Notes: generated from the sequence alone by a model not told the origin. Shown: positions 10,701 to 19,638, numbered from the stretch's first letter. The stretch: 64,000 nucleotides of DNA from CAYRGQ01 sp964444885 (GCA_964444885.1 CAYUIZ010000004.1:25358-89357); one strand, 5' to 3'. Made by a program: numbers and translations.

Positions 10701-11148
10701 ATGGGGCAACGGCCAGCTGGCCATCCCCGGATACCACGTGCGCGATGGTGCGATGCCACAGACCTTTGCTGGTGATTTCTGGAAAGAGGACCGTACCGAT
10801 GCCTTCTACCCACGGGCTTGGCATTTAGGCGGTGTGAATTCGGGCTTTGTGATGCGCCCTCAATCCCGTTACATGTTGGATATGTCTTACCTGCGTGTGA
10901 AGAACATCACGCTGGGCTATACCTTGCCACAGCACCTGCTGAATAGGGTGAAGCTGTCCAATACGCGGATTTTCCTGTCGTTGGAAAATATCCTCACGTT
11001 TGACAACCTGCGCGGACTGCCGATCGATCCCGAAGCAATCAGCGGCTACTCCATGCTGCAAGGCGGCGGCAACTACAACCTCGGGCGGACGGGTACGTCG
11101 AACCCGACGTTTAGCTCCGCATCCGTGGGTATTCAAATTGGTCTTTAA
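7720..11148 (+). CDS. SusC/RagA-type TonB-linked outer-membrane transporter (first pair)
   Basis: 1142 residues with a Sec signal peptide, a CarboxypepD_reg-like domain (about 30-105, starting IQGRVTDAEGAPLSGASV), the family-typical EEVVVVGYGVQKK segment near residue 110, a plug with LILVDNVEIPS and SAAAIYGAKA motifs (about 120-240), and a 22-strand-type barrel to the C-terminus ending in SVGIQIGL. It imports oligosaccharides or peptides across the outer membrane, driven by TonB, with the SusD-like lipoprotein 18 bp downstream acting as its lid. There is no STN domain, so it is not expected to signal directly to an anti-sigma factor. It starts 59 bp after the NamZ-like gene and could share its transcript. 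Confidence 0.96.
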   Translation: MRRLVQHVFMVVFSICIVQLSFGAMEAAATTQQTIQGRVTDAEGAPLSGASVSVVGTAVASMTDENGNYTIQAAQGSVLRISMLGFLPQEIRVDGTQLNVSLTAGDVNLEEVVVVGYGVQKKAHLTGAVSSVNADEVFNSRPIPDAGRGLQGVIPGLSIAIPSGEVGSDPLIRIRGQIGSIAGSAEPLILVDNVEIPSIQMINPNDIETVTVLKDASAAAIYGAKAAFGVLLITTKKGASIETDNITYSTNFAWQAPSRPFDIAGIDGLEYTLEAHENMKQPGPAGGFWRVSRESFERIKQWQAEYGDVVGPYDPVVFNRDWYFDGNDKFGLRLYDPAGVMVKDRAFSQIHNLSLAGRRGNTNYNLSAGFTGQEGMMRPAPHDDFRRFTSSLSVSTRVTDFLSVRGTAMYSDATKRYPFSATGFGADPWLYLYRWSRLFPTGVQELGERIRDPYTDTQDAHTAYDQNRFTNLSIGTTVDFTSNWDLQADYTFSSRFNSDRWSLPTFEGGLHWYAPVAWLDEAGNRVYVDEQGNITESGGVPGYRFPMTEYVGSDQSYYHQASLGSARHTVNAFSTYSLNLDDKHDIKLMVGTNIVAYRWNNHWSRRGDLINRDNPQFGFTVGTPTVGGDAYWDSQAGFFGRANYSFMDKYLLEASLRYDGTSIFPQHLRWQWYPSISGGWVVSQEQFMQSLNPVLSFAKLRASWGSIGDQSVPNNLYIPRMGFSQNNWLAPNGDRYFQLGTPPPVSANISWQRIEHLNLGADFRFFNNRLGLVAEWFQRDTRDMIIPGDALPATFGASAPQGNFGNLRTRGWELAADYSHIFDNGLRITANANISDAVTTITKGADYQLPWENRSLGNQFATGRRYGDVYGYVTDRLFQKDDFVYDANGDFVQTTIIFDGVAKQTNVLAGDNPVYQTYFEDGNQVMLISPGDVKFVDVDGDGYITPGTNTFGNPGDQVVIGNTTPRYQYGFRLGADFKGFDLSVFLQGVGQRAIWGNGQLAIPGYHVRDGAMPQTFAGDFWKEDRTDAFYPRAWHLGGVNSGFVMRPQSRYMLDMSYLRVKNITLGYTLPQHLLNRVKLSNTRIFLSLENILTFDNLRGLPIDPEAISGYSMLQGGGNYNLGRTGTSNPTFSSASVGIQIGL

Positions 11149-11166
11149 CGTAAAAACGAAAGAAAA

Positions 11167-12963
11167 ATGAAAACCAACTATATCATAATCATAGCCCTGA
11201 TCGCCACCTTGATGACGAGTTGCGAGAAGTTTTTGGAGCGACCACCATTGACGGCATTGACGGACGAAACAGCTTGGGTGAACGAAGACAACGTTCGGAT
11301 GTATGCCAACAAGTACTATACCGAGTTTTTTGTTGGCTACAACACCGGATTTACCTATACGGGAGCCGCGATGATGGGTTTTACGTTTAGCGATGACGTA
11401 CTGAACCTCGGCAACCAAAGCAACTTTACCCGAGCGGTGCCTAACAGTGCAATTTGGGGCATGGGCAGCGTACGATCTCTTAATATCATGATAGATCGCC
11501 TGGAAAACAACATGCAAGATGTCTTGGCACCCGATACCTACGCGCACTGGATGGGCATTGGCCGTTTTTTCCGTGCATTCCGCTATAGCCAGCTTGTGTT
11601 GCAATACGGCGACGTGCCTTATTACGACTATGTCGTAGCCGATACTGACCTGGATGCGCTCTATAAGCCTCGCACGCCGCGCAATGAAGTAATGGATGCG
11701 GTGTACGATGATTTCCGCTACGCGCTGGAAAATGTTCGGATTAATGATGGTGCCCAAAATGTCAACCGATACGTGGTAGCGGGCGTTGTATCCCGCCTGG
11801 CGCTTTTCGAGGGGACATGGCAAAAGTACTATTACAATAACACCGAGCGAGCACAGAAATTCCTGGACTTAGCGATAGAAGCAGGTAGTTTGGTGATGCA
11901 GAGCGGACGCTATGCCATCGAAACTGAATATCGGGCGCTCTTTACGTCGTATGACTTGAGTGGAAACCGGGATTGCCTGCTATATCGCCACTACGACGCT
12001 GCCACCGGCGTGAGGCACGCCATAGCGTCTAACAATAACCTGACCGAATCGCTGATATTTGGCCCCACGACGGATTTGATCAAATCCTATCTCTGCCATG
12101 ATGGCGAGGTTTGGCAAAACTCAAGCGTGGACGATGCCGACAATTTCGAGGTCAGCAATCTCATGCAGACGCGCGACCCCCGATTTGAAGCAAGCTTCCA
12201 CAACCGGCCGCTGCAAACCAACCGGGGATCCTTGCTGTATATCACCAAATTCCTCCCCAGGAATATCGAAAGCCTCGTAGAGGCTGGGGGTACGCTTCCT
12301 GCCGAGTTCGTAGGGGCCTCCAACATTACGGACTATCCTGTTCTGCGGTATGCCGAGGTGTTGCTCAACTGGATTGAAGCAAAAGCTGAGCGGGCCACAC
12401 TGAGCGGTTCGGCCGTTACACAAGACGACTTGGACGCAACGATTAACGCCATTAGGAATCGGCCACTGGCGGACGAGGCCGTGGCTCGGGGTGTCCAAAA
12501 AACGGCGCCCATCATGTTAGGTGCACTCCCCAACGACCCTGCGCGGGACTCCGGGGTAAGCGCACTGTTGTGGGAAATCAGGCGGGAACGCCGAATGGAG
12601 TTTACGTTTGAGTACTCGCGCTATGCTGACCTCGAACGCTGGCACAAGCTGGAGTACATGGATACCGAGAGTAGGCCTGACTTGATGTCTGGCGCATGGG
12701 TCGACTTCCCTGCGCAGATGCCCGCACTGATCAACAACAACCTTTCTGTTGTGGGCCTTGACGGCAGCATAACGGTTTTCAATGGTTCCAATGCCCCACA
12801 GATGGTAGGCTTCTATAGAAGCACCACGAACGGGCATCGGTTGCCTTTCCTAGGTCAACTAAACGTCAATCCGTACTTGTCGCCGATAGGCCGCGTGCAA
12901 ATCGATGACTATGCCGCCCGAGGTTACGAATTACAACAGACGGAAGGCTGGCCACAGCAGTAA
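11167..12963 (+). CDS. SusD/RagB-type substrate-binding lipoprotein (first pair)
   Basis: 598 residues, ATG 18 bp after the SusC gene. Lipoprotein signal with acylated Cys19 (LMTSCEKFLERPP), followed by the SusD-typical LTALTDETAW region, TPR-like helices, and the late YPVLRYAEVLLNWIEAKAER and ALLWEIRRERRMEF blocks. It sits on the outside of the outer membrane and closes over the SusC barrel, binding the glycan before transport. Ligand not predictable from sequence; neighbouring muramidase and murQ genes suggest a MurNAc-containing saccharide or muropeptide. Confidence 0.96.
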   Translation: MKTNYIIIIALIATLMTSCEKFLERPPLTALTDETAWVNEDNVRMYANKYYTEFFVGYNTGFTYTGAAMMGFTFSDDVLNLGNQSNFTRAVPNSAIWGMGSVRSLNIMIDRLENNMQDVLAPDTYAHWMGIGRFFRAFRYSQLVLQYGDVPYYDYVVADTDLDALYKPRTPRNEVMDAVYDDFRYALENVRINDGAQNVNRYVVAGVVSRLALFEGTWQKYYYNNTERAQKFLDLAIEAGSLVMQSGRYAIETEYRALFTSYDLSGNRDCLLYRHYDAATGVRHAIASNNNLTESLIFGPTTDLIKSYLCHDGEVWQNSSVDDADNFEVSNLMQTRDPRFEASFHNRPLQTNRGSLLYITKFLPRNIESLVEAGGTLPAEFVGASNITDYPVLRYAEVLLNWIEAKAERATLSGSAVTQDDLDATINAIRNRPLADEAVARGVQKTAPIMLGALPNDPARDSGVSALLWEIRRERRMEFTFEYSRYADLERWHKLEYMDTESRPDLMSGAWVDFPAQMPALINNNLSVVGLDGSITVFNGSNAPQMVGFYRSTTNGHRLPFLGQLNVNPYLSPIGRVQIDDYAARGYELQQTEGWPQQ

Positions 12964-13010
12964 ACAGGCCAGCCCGAAAATTAGATTTAACGCAGCAAAA
13001 TTCCTAAAAG

Positions 13011-14435
13011 ATGAAAAAGACATATCAACGACCAAAATGGACTCTGTGGGTCGCCGTGTTGACGCTTGTTGCCATCTCTGCATGTAAAGATGACTACCCA
13101 ACAAGCATAGACTCTCCACATCAAGTCGAGTTGGCATCGATCAAAATATTGAATGCCGGCGCCGATGGCAACACCGTTGTCACAGGCGTAGTAGACGAAA
13201 GCCAGAAACGGGTTACCTTCCCGCGCCTCGATCCGGAAACGGACTTCTCTGCGCTTCGTTTCGAGATAGAGGGGTCGGCCGGGGCAAGCCTTGAGCAAGA
13301 GGTTTATGAGGTCCCCTTTATCGAAGGCGAGTCAGAACGGACCATTGTGATCAAAGTGGTGAACGATTCGCGTTTTCGCGAGTATTTCCTGACTATCCGG
13401 TTATTGGTCCCAGTCTTTGGGGCAGATTTCGAAAAGCCAAACGTATTCGATTTCTCCAATAATTCGGCTGGCCAACCGACCTACCCAACGTTCGTGTCCC
13501 TGCTGACACGCGGATCGGGATTTGACGGCGAGCACGTACTGATCGTGACCCGGGCCGAAGGGGGATCCCACCTGTTGGCGGTCGAGGATCTGAAAAACAA
13601 CCAGATTAACCCCATTCCGCTCAACATGACCGGCGTAGCGGGAGGAACCTTCCCGGTCAACTGCGGAGCACAGGTTAATGGGCATACGTACATTGCCACC
13701 CTCTCGGGCGGGCAAGTCTCGCCGTTCAAGATTTACCATTGGACGGATCCCAACGAGGCGCCAGCGGTGATCGCGGATATCAATATCGCCACCGTACCCA
13801 ATGCGGGCGCACGCCACGGAGACAATATGTCCGTCAACTTGGACCAAAACGGCAACGGCTACATGTATTTTGGCGACAACGCTGCAACTTCGGTATTGCG
13901 CTTGAAAGTAACGAACTATACAACCATCACGGAGCCAACTGTTTTCGCCTCGCAGACAGGTGTTACGTTTTGCATGTCGTACACGCGGGTAGCGGGTACA
14001 GACGATTATATCTTCACGGGCTACGAAGCACCCATCATGGTGGCTAACGAGAGCGGCGTGGTGTCGTACCGGGCTGCCAATACGGCATTCCCCGTCCGGG
14101 GGTCAGATGCCCGCGTCGTGACGTTCAATGAGGAGCGTTACTTGATCATGACCACGGCTGCCCGTTCGGGCGATGACGCTACGGTGCTCTACGTTTACGA
14201 TATCACTAGGGGCGACAATGTTGCCGAAGCCTTGAGTATATTTGAAGAGTCAGGCGAAAGCGCGCTGTTCTCTTACGCCCTAGGAGGGCCGACCAACGCG
14301 GCGCCATCGACGCAGACGGGATGGTACGTCACCCAAGACGAGGAAGGAAACGATGCCTCACTCATGCTGTATACCGCCACGGCAGATGCCGGATTCGTCT
14401 TGCTCGAGTTCCCGAAGAAAGAATTGGACGATTAA
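13011..14435 (+). CDS. DUF4623/DUF5018-like surface lipoprotein, probable glycan-binding protein
   Basis: 474 residues. Lipoprotein signal with acylated Cys25 (VAISACKDD). Residues about 35-130 look like a DUF5018-type Ig-like domain (IKILNAGADG..., FREYFLTIRLLVP); the rest forms repeated beta-strand blades and resembles DUF4623 proteins of SusCD loci. Position directly after SusD is the place where SusE/F-like surface glycan-binding proteins are usually encoded. No catalytic residues recognised. Domain naming is from memory of family features and should be taken as approximate; the role as binding protein is inferred from position and lipoprotein signal. Confidence 0.7.
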   Translation: MKKTYQRPKWTLWVAVLTLVAISACKDDYPTSIDSPHQVELASIKILNAGADGNTVVTGVVDESQKRVTFPRLDPETDFSALRFEIEGSAGASLEQEVYEVPFIEGESERTIVIKVVNDSRFREYFLTIRLLVPVFGADFEKPNVFDFSNNSAGQPTYPTFVSLLTRGSGFDGEHVLIVTRAEGGSHLLAVEDLKNNQINPIPLNMTGVAGGTFPVNCGAQVNGHTYIATLSGGQVSPFKIYHWTDPNEAPAVIADINIATVPNAGARHGDNMSVNLDQNGNGYMYFGDNAATSVLRLKVTNYTTITEPTVFASQTGVTFCMSYTRVAGTDDYIFTGYEAPIMVANESGVVSYRAANTAFPVRGSDARVVTFNEERYLIMTTAARSGDDATVLYVYDITRGDNVAEALSIFEESGESALFSYALGGPTNAAPSTQTGWYVTQDEEGNDASLMLYTATADAGFVLLEFPKKELDD

Positions 14436-14456
14436 TGTGAATTGGACTACTAGTAT

Positions 14457-15908
14457 ATGAGCAGTTATCGATTGTTTGCCGTTGCGGCCCTCTGGATCCT
14501 TATTTACGGTTGTACGAAGGAGAAGCTGGAGCCGAACGAACCCACGCCTGAACCGCCCGCAGAGACGGAACTGAACTTCCCTGACAAGGAAATGAGGGCG
14601 GTGTGGATTACGACCGCGTGGGGGCTGGATTGGCCCTTGGGCGACTACAATGCCGAAAGCCAGAAGCAACGGTACCTCAACTACCTGGACCGTTTTGAAG
14701 AACTGCATATCAATGCGATCTTCTTTCAGGTCAAAGCCATGGGGGATGCGTTTCACGATTCGGAGTACGAACCGTGGAGCGCATCCATTACCGGCACCCG
14801 CGGTACGGATCCGGGATATGATATCCTGCAATTTATGATTGACGAGGCACACAGCAGAGGCATTGAATTCCACGCTTGGATGAACCCATACCGGATCGCC
14901 ACGCGGGCCAGTGCCGTTACGTCATATCCGGTTCTTCATCCATCGGTTAATCCAGATTGGGTGGTGAGCCATGAGAAGATACAGATATACAACCCCGCAT
15001 TGCCTGAAGTAAGACAACGCCTAGCCGAAATCGTCAGCGATCTTATTACCCGGTATCCCGTTGATGGAATCCATTTTGACGACTATTTTTATCCAGATCC
15101 GTCTTCAGCAGGCATCATGCAGTCTGACGCGGACGACTACGCGACGTACGGCGCCGGCCACAGTACGATTGAAAGTTTCAGGCGTGATAATGTTGACAAG
15201 GCGATCGAAGCGGTGTATCAAACCATCGTCGACACCAGGCCCGAGGTAATCTTCTCCGTTTCGCCGGCGGCAAGCGGTGCGTATAACTTGAATACCCTAT
15301 ATGCCGATGTGGCTAAATGGTGCCGCGAGGGCTGGATGGATTTGTTGATTCCCCAATTGTATCAGGAGATTGGCAACCCCTTTAACGACTTTCAAGCCAA
15401 TCTGAGTTGGTGGTCCCAGTACAGCTACGACGTGCCCATACTGGTCGGCCACGGTTTCTATCGGTTTGGTGACCCCGCTGCGCCGGCGGCTTTTCAGACA
15501 TCGACCGAACTCACACGCCAGTTTGACTTGACTGACCGAAACCAAAAGGTAGTGGGCAACGCTCAGTATAGCGCACGCTATATTATGGAAAATCGCATAC
15601 AGATCACTGACCGGCTGGCTCAACACTACAAGGACCTGGCAGTCATGCCTATGCTAGGCAGGGAGGTAGCACCAGCGCCCAGCACGCCACAGCAAGTGCG
15701 AATAGAGGGAAATGATGTTGTTTGGAATACTGAGGGAGATGTCAGGTCTGTTGTTTATTATTTTTCTGATTTGGAAGCGACGGGTGTCGTTTATGCGATA
15801 ACGGATCAATCGAGCGTACCGATCGGCGATGCCGGTCATTACTGCGTGGCGGCGTTGAATGCGGATAACCAAGAAAGCCAACCCTCGGAAACAGTTGAAA
15901 AGAAATAG
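14457..15908 (+). CDS. GHL10 (DUF187, YngK-like) glycosyl hydrolase lipoprotein
   Basis: 483 residues from ATG 14457; lipoprotein signal with Cys19 (LIYGCTKEK). The catalytic (beta/alpha)8 barrel of the glycosyl-hydrolase-like 10 family covers about residues 40-395: it begins with EMRAVWITTAWGLDWP, has FHAWMNPYR, and the conserved DGIHFDDYFYPD segment holding acidic active-site candidates. A short Ig-like domain ends the protein (VRIEGNDVVWNTEGDVR...). GHL10 enzymes are poorly characterised; members are reported or suspected to act on bacterial cell-wall or related glycans. The gene lies 21 bp after the surface lipoprotein and 3 bp before the phosphoesterase fusion, so co-transcription is very likely. 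Confidence 0.88.
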   Translation: MSSYRLFAVAALWILIYGCTKEKLEPNEPTPEPPAETELNFPDKEMRAVWITTAWGLDWPLGDYNAESQKQRYLNYLDRFEELHINAIFFQVKAMGDAFHDSEYEPWSASITGTRGTDPGYDILQFMIDEAHSRGIEFHAWMNPYRIATRASAVTSYPVLHPSVNPDWVVSHEKIQIYNPALPEVRQRLAEIVSDLITRYPVDGIHFDDYFYPDPSSAGIMQSDADDYATYGAGHSTIESFRRDNVDKAIEAVYQTIVDTRPEVIFSVSPAASGAYNLNTLYADVAKWCREGWMDLLIPQLYQEIGNPFNDFQANLSWWSQYSYDVPILVGHGFYRFGDPAAPAAFQTSTELTRQFDLTDRNQKVVGNAQYSARYIMENRIQITDRLAQHYKDLAVMPMLGREVAPAPSTPQQVRIEGNDVVWNTEGDVRSVVYYFSDLEATGVVYAITDQSSVPIGDAGHYCVAALNADNQESQPSETVEKK

Positions 15909-15911
15909 ACT

Positions 15912-17768
15912 ATGTATAAGGGCACGTGTTTTGTCGCCAGCGTATGGTTGCTGATTTTTAGCACGTTTTATGCGAATGCCCAATCGTTCCGATTCGCCCA
16001 CGTCACCGACACCCACGTCGGCGGCAGTACCGGTGTCGACGATCTCCGGGCGACTGTCGCGGATATTAATGCCCAGTCCGCGCTAGACTTCGTTATTATC
16101 TCCGGCGACATTACGGAGTTCGGTTCAGATGAGGAGCTGATCCTAGCCAAGCGCGTGCTGGATAGCCTTCGCATCCCTTGGTACGTGATTCCTGGCAATC
16201 ACGACACCAATTGGTCAGAAAGCGGCGGTAACTCCTTCCGGCGTATATTTGGTAGTGAAACGTTTGCCTTTCGGCACAAAGGCTACTTTTTTGTGGGAAC
16301 GAACTCCGGGCCGAATATGCGCATGAGCCCGGGGCAAGTGCCGCGTGAAAACCTGGTTTGGATGGACTCCCTTTTTGCCGACAACCCAGACAAGGAGACT
16401 CCGCTAATCTACGTCAACCATTATCCGCAGGATTCCTCATTAAACAATTGGTTTGAGGCCATCGACAGGCTTAAGACGCGTAACGTACAGCTCATGCTGT
16501 GTGGCCACGGTCACCAAAATCGTGTGTTTGATTTTGAGGGGATTCCCAGCGTCATGTCGCGTTCCAACTTGCGGGCACGCGATAGCGTGGGGGCTTATAA
16601 CGTGGTCACCATCGGTCAGGGAGAAGCCATATACCAGCTCCGCTATCCAGGCGTTCGCACAGACGAGCCTTGGACACGGATAGCCTTGCAGGACCACCAG
16701 TTTGCACAACGCGAACAAAATTATCATCGCCCGAGCTACCGGATTAACGAACAGTATCCGGGGTTGCGCGTCGCGTGGACGTACCAAGATGACGCGGACA
16801 TCGGGACTGGCATTGCTCGTTACAAGCAAAGACTGATCACGGCCAACACGCAAGGACAAGTATTTGCCCTTCACGCGCGTACCGGCAAACCAGTATGGGT
16901 GTTTCAGACAGGAGGCAAGGTATACTCCACGCCTGACGTATGGAAACATTATGTCGTTGTGGGTTCAACGGACAACCATATTTATTGTCTCAATGCAAAA
17001 AACGGCGAACTCATTTGGGAATACCAAGCTGAAAAGGCCGTCTTGGGTTCACCACTGATCCATGATGGCATTGCCTACATCGGGGCATCCGACGGGGAAT
17101 TCCGTGCATTGGACGTGCAGACCGGTCATCTGCTCTGGTCATTCGACCAGGTGAAAGGCTATGTCTCCGCTAAGCCATTGTGGTATGATGGCAAGATTTA
17201 CTTTGGTTGCTGGGGCAACGGGTTCTATGCGCTCGATCCAGCTAGCGGTGCTCGGGTTTGGGAGTGGAGCAACGGCTCGTCCAATCGCATGTTGTCGCCT
17301 GCCGCGTGCTACCCGGTGGGTGCAAACGGCAGGGTGTTTATTGTTGCACCGGATCGGTACATGACCGCGCTTGACGCGCGCACCGGTGCCGAATTGTGGC
17401 GCCAGCATGTTGATACCCTGCGCGTGCGTGAATCGATGGGGTTGGCCGCAGACAGCCAATTCGTCTACGTCAAAACGATGGACGGTAACGTCTACGGAAT
17501 GTCGACAACCGCGGACAGCATGGAGATTGCGTGGACTTCGGAATTGCAACTGCCTTATGAGCTGGCGCCGTCTGCCATTGCCACGAATGGGCGGAAGGTT
17601 TTCGTCCCGTCGCATTCGGGCTTGTTGTCTGCCGTCGATCGGCAAGCTGGCGATGTGGTCTGGCAATATAAAATTTCGAATGGTATGATCAATCCTATCC
17701 TGCCCCTTGGGCGGCGGCACGTTGTTGCGAGCACGATGGATGGTAAAATTGTCAAACTAAGATTCTAG
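15912..17768 (+). CDS. Secreted calcineurin-like metallophosphoesterase fused to a PQQ-type beta-propeller
   Basis: 618 residues with a Sec signal peptide ending near YANAQ. Residues about 25-260 are a complete calcineurin-like phosphoesterase with the five metal motifs in order: DTHVG, GDIT, GNHDTN, NHYPQD and GHGHQN. Residues about 290-618 are a BamB/PQQ-like propeller made of repeated blades (ALHARTGKPVWVFQ, CLNAKNGELIWEYQ, ALDVQTGHLLWSF, ALDARTGAELWR, AVDRQAGDVVWQY). The phosphoesterase would hydrolyse a phosphate ester or diester in the periplasm; the propeller could bind protein or glycan rather than PQQ. It starts 3 bp after GHL10 and ends 5 bp before GH9, so its activity probably serves the same substrate, for instance removing a phosphate-linked substituent, but that is inference. 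Confidence 0.87.
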   Translation: MYKGTCFVASVWLLIFSTFYANAQSFRFAHVTDTHVGGSTGVDDLRATVADINAQSALDFVIISGDITEFGSDEELILAKRVLDSLRIPWYVIPGNHDTNWSESGGNSFRRIFGSETFAFRHKGYFFVGTNSGPNMRMSPGQVPRENLVWMDSLFADNPDKETPLIYVNHYPQDSSLNNWFEAIDRLKTRNVQLMLCGHGHQNRVFDFEGIPSVMSRSNLRARDSVGAYNVVTIGQGEAIYQLRYPGVRTDEPWTRIALQDHQFAQREQNYHRPSYRINEQYPGLRVAWTYQDDADIGTGIARYKQRLITANTQGQVFALHARTGKPVWVFQTGGKVYSTPDVWKHYVVVGSTDNHIYCLNAKNGELIWEYQAEKAVLGSPLIHDGIAYIGASDGEFRALDVQTGHLLWSFDQVKGYVSAKPLWYDGKIYFGCWGNGFYALDPASGARVWEWSNGSSNRMLSPAACYPVGANGRVFIVAPDRYMTALDARTGAELWRQHVDTLRVRESMGLAADSQFVYVKTMDGNVYGMSTTADSMEIAWTSELQLPYELAPSAIATNGRKVFVPSHSGLLSAVDRQAGDVVWQYKISNGMINPILPLGRRHVVASTMDGKIVKLRF

Positions 17769-17773
17769 GAATT

Positions 17774-19600
17774 ATGGATAAAAGCCAACGGAAAGTACCC
17801 CGGGTTCTCAGTTATGTTTTAACTGCGCTGTTATTCGTAGCACTCGCCCACCCGGCTTTCGCCCAGCAAACGTGGATACGCATTAATCAATTGGGGTACA
17901 CCACGCAGGGCCTGAAAAATGCCGTTTGGGGCAGTAAGGATGTGGAACGCTTGCGCACGTTTCATTTGGTGGACGCGGATTCCGACGAGATCGTGTTTAC
18001 GGGCAAAACCGGCAAGCGTTTTGGGGCGTATGGCCCCTTTAACCACACCTATCGCTTGGATTTTTCGGCATACCAGCGTCCGGGTTCTTACTACTTGGAG
18101 GCCGAAGGCGTCCGGTCGCCCGTATTCCCCATCGGTGACAACGTCTACGACGGCGCGGCGGATTTCGCGTTGCGGTATATGCGTCAGCAACGTACGCTGT
18201 TCAACCCGTTCTTGCAGGACAGTTGCCATACACACGATGGGTTTACCTTGTATGCAGGCGGTGCGGGGTTGCCCGACAGCACGCGTATCGATGCAGGGGG
18301 GGGATGGCACGATGCGTCGGATTATTTGCAATATGCCACCACCTCGGCCAATGCAACGTTCCATATGCTGGCCGCATACCGCGATTTTCCGCATGTATTC
18401 GAAGACCACAAGCAAGCGAATGGTCTCGATGGCAAAAACGGCCTAGCCGATGTATTGGACGAGGCGAAGTGGGGACTAGACTGGTTGCTCAAAATGCACC
18501 CCGAGCCGCACTTGATGTTTAACCAGATTGCCGATGACCGCGACCATGCCAGCATGCGTATGCCCGGTGAGGATCCGTTTTATGGCAGGGGCTACGAACG
18601 GCCGGTTTACTTCATCAACGGCGAGCCCCAGCAACGCGGCCAATTCATGAACAATACCACCGGCACAAGTTCGACAGCGGCCAAGTTCACGAGTGCGTTC
18701 AACTTAGGCAGTAGGCTATTCAGCGATATTGACGGCGACTATGCCTCTTTGTTGCGCGAGAAAGCGATCACCGCTTATGCCTATGCGCATATCAAGCCTG
18801 GCGTCACGCAGACCGTTTCCGTCAAATCGCCCTATATCTACGCCGAGGAAAACTGGGTGGATGATATGGAGCTGGCGGCCGCCACGCAGTTGCTCGTGAC
18901 AGGGGATCCGAAGTATGCGCGCGACGCGATGGCTTACGCGCTGCAGGAAAAAACGACGCCTTGGTTTAGGAATGACACCGCGGCGCACTACCAGTGGTAC
19001 CCTTTCATTAATCTCGGCCATTACGAATTGGCAAAGCAACTGGACGGCCGGGACCGTCGCCGGCTGGAGTCGTATTACAAGAAAGGCATACAGCAGGTGT
19101 GGGCGCGCGCCAAGAATAACGCATTCCATCGCGGTGTGCCCTTCATCTGGTGCAGCAATAACCTGACGGTGGCCTTTGCCATACAATGCATCTGGTACCG
19201 CGAGTTGACCGGCGACGACCGCTTCGACGAATTGGAACAAGCGAACGTCGACTGGTTGTTCGGCTGTAACCCGTGGGGAACCAGCATGGTCTATGGATTG
19301 CCTTCCTGGGGCGATACGCCGGTGGACCCGCATTCGGCGTTCACGCACTTGATGGATTATCCCATCGATGGCGGTTTGGTGGACGGGCCGGTATACAGTA
19401 CGATTTTCAACAGCTTGATCGGTATTTATTTACACAATGAGGATAGCTATGCGGATTTCCAAAGTGATTTGGCCGTTTACCACGACGACTTTGGCGACTA
19501 CAGCACCAACGAACCTACCATGGACGGAACGGCTTCGCTGATTTACCTGCTGGCGGCCAAGGAAGCAGAGTCGAAGGAGGGGACTCCTGCAAAAAAGTAG
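17774..19600 (+). CDS. Glycoside hydrolase family 9 with N-terminal CelD-type Ig domain
   Basis: 608 residues, Sec signal peptide ending near AFAQQ. An N-terminal Ig-like CelD_N domain (about 30-120, starting WIRINQLGY) precedes an (alpha/alpha)6 GH9 domain. Catalytic signatures are present: the aspartate pair Asp180/Asp183 in the GWHDASDY block and the acid Glu580 in DYSTNEPTMDG. GH9 enzymes are endo- or exo-glucanases or act on beta-linked amino sugars; in this locus the substrate is unknown. The gene ends in TAG overlapping the GTG that could start the deacetylase (TAGTG). Just before the stop is A AAA AAG (19591-19597), preceded by AAGGAGGGG (19574-19582), so a -1 shift would extend this protein straight into the deacetylase domain; related Bacteroidota proteins carry GH9 and deacetylase in one chain, as far as I recall. 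Confidence 0.9.
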   Translation: MDKSQRKVPRVLSYVLTALLFVALAHPAFAQQTWIRINQLGYTTQGLKNAVWGSKDVERLRTFHLVDADSDEIVFTGKTGKRFGAYGPFNHTYRLDFSAYQRPGSYYLEAEGVRSPVFPIGDNVYDGAADFALRYMRQQRTLFNPFLQDSCHTHDGFTLYAGGAGLPDSTRIDAGGGWHDASDYLQYATTSANATFHMLAAYRDFPHVFEDHKQANGLDGKNGLADVLDEAKWGLDWLLKMHPEPHLMFNQIADDRDHASMRMPGEDPFYGRGYERPVYFINGEPQQRGQFMNNTTGTSSTAAKFTSAFNLGSRLFSDIDGDYASLLREKAITAYAYAHIKPGVTQTVSVKSPYIYAEENWVDDMELAAATQLLVTGDPKYARDAMAYALQEKTTPWFRNDTAAHYQWYPFINLGHYELAKQLDGRDRRRLESYYKKGIQQVWARAKNNAFHRGVPFIWCSNNLTVAFAIQCIWYRELTGDDRFDELEQANVDWLFGCNPWGTSMVYGLPSWGDTPVDPHSAFTHLMDYPIDGGLVDGPVYSTIFNSLIGIYLHNEDSYADFQSDLAVYHDDFGDYSTNEPTMDGTASLIYLLAAKEAESKEGTPAKK

Positions 19601-19638
19601 TGCGGGATGCGTTTGGCGCTGTCGTGCGAGGCGATAGC
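19574..19638 (+). promoter_or_regulatory. Candidate programmed -1 frameshift signal at the GH9/deacetylase junction
   Basis: Seen in sequence: a Shine-Dalgarno-like AAGGAGGGG (19574-19582), then the heptamer A AAA AAG (19591-19597) in the phase read by GH9, then TAG (19598-19600). A -1 slip places the ribosome in the deacetylase frame with no stop between. Downstream, GCTGTCG (19618-19624) pairs with CGATAGC (19632-19638), extendable by GGC/GCC with one bulged base. The heptamer and an SD about 10 nt upstream are the arrangement of E. coli dnaX. The stem is further away than usual, and AGGAG/CTCCT could form a small hairpin over the SD. One extra A in the run would also fuse the frames, so a sequencing or true indel must be considered. 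Confidence 0.45.

Noticed and set aside
10825..11823. 332-codon minus-strand frame
   Set aside because: Antisense to the end of SusC and start of SusD, both certain genes. No recognisable protein features.
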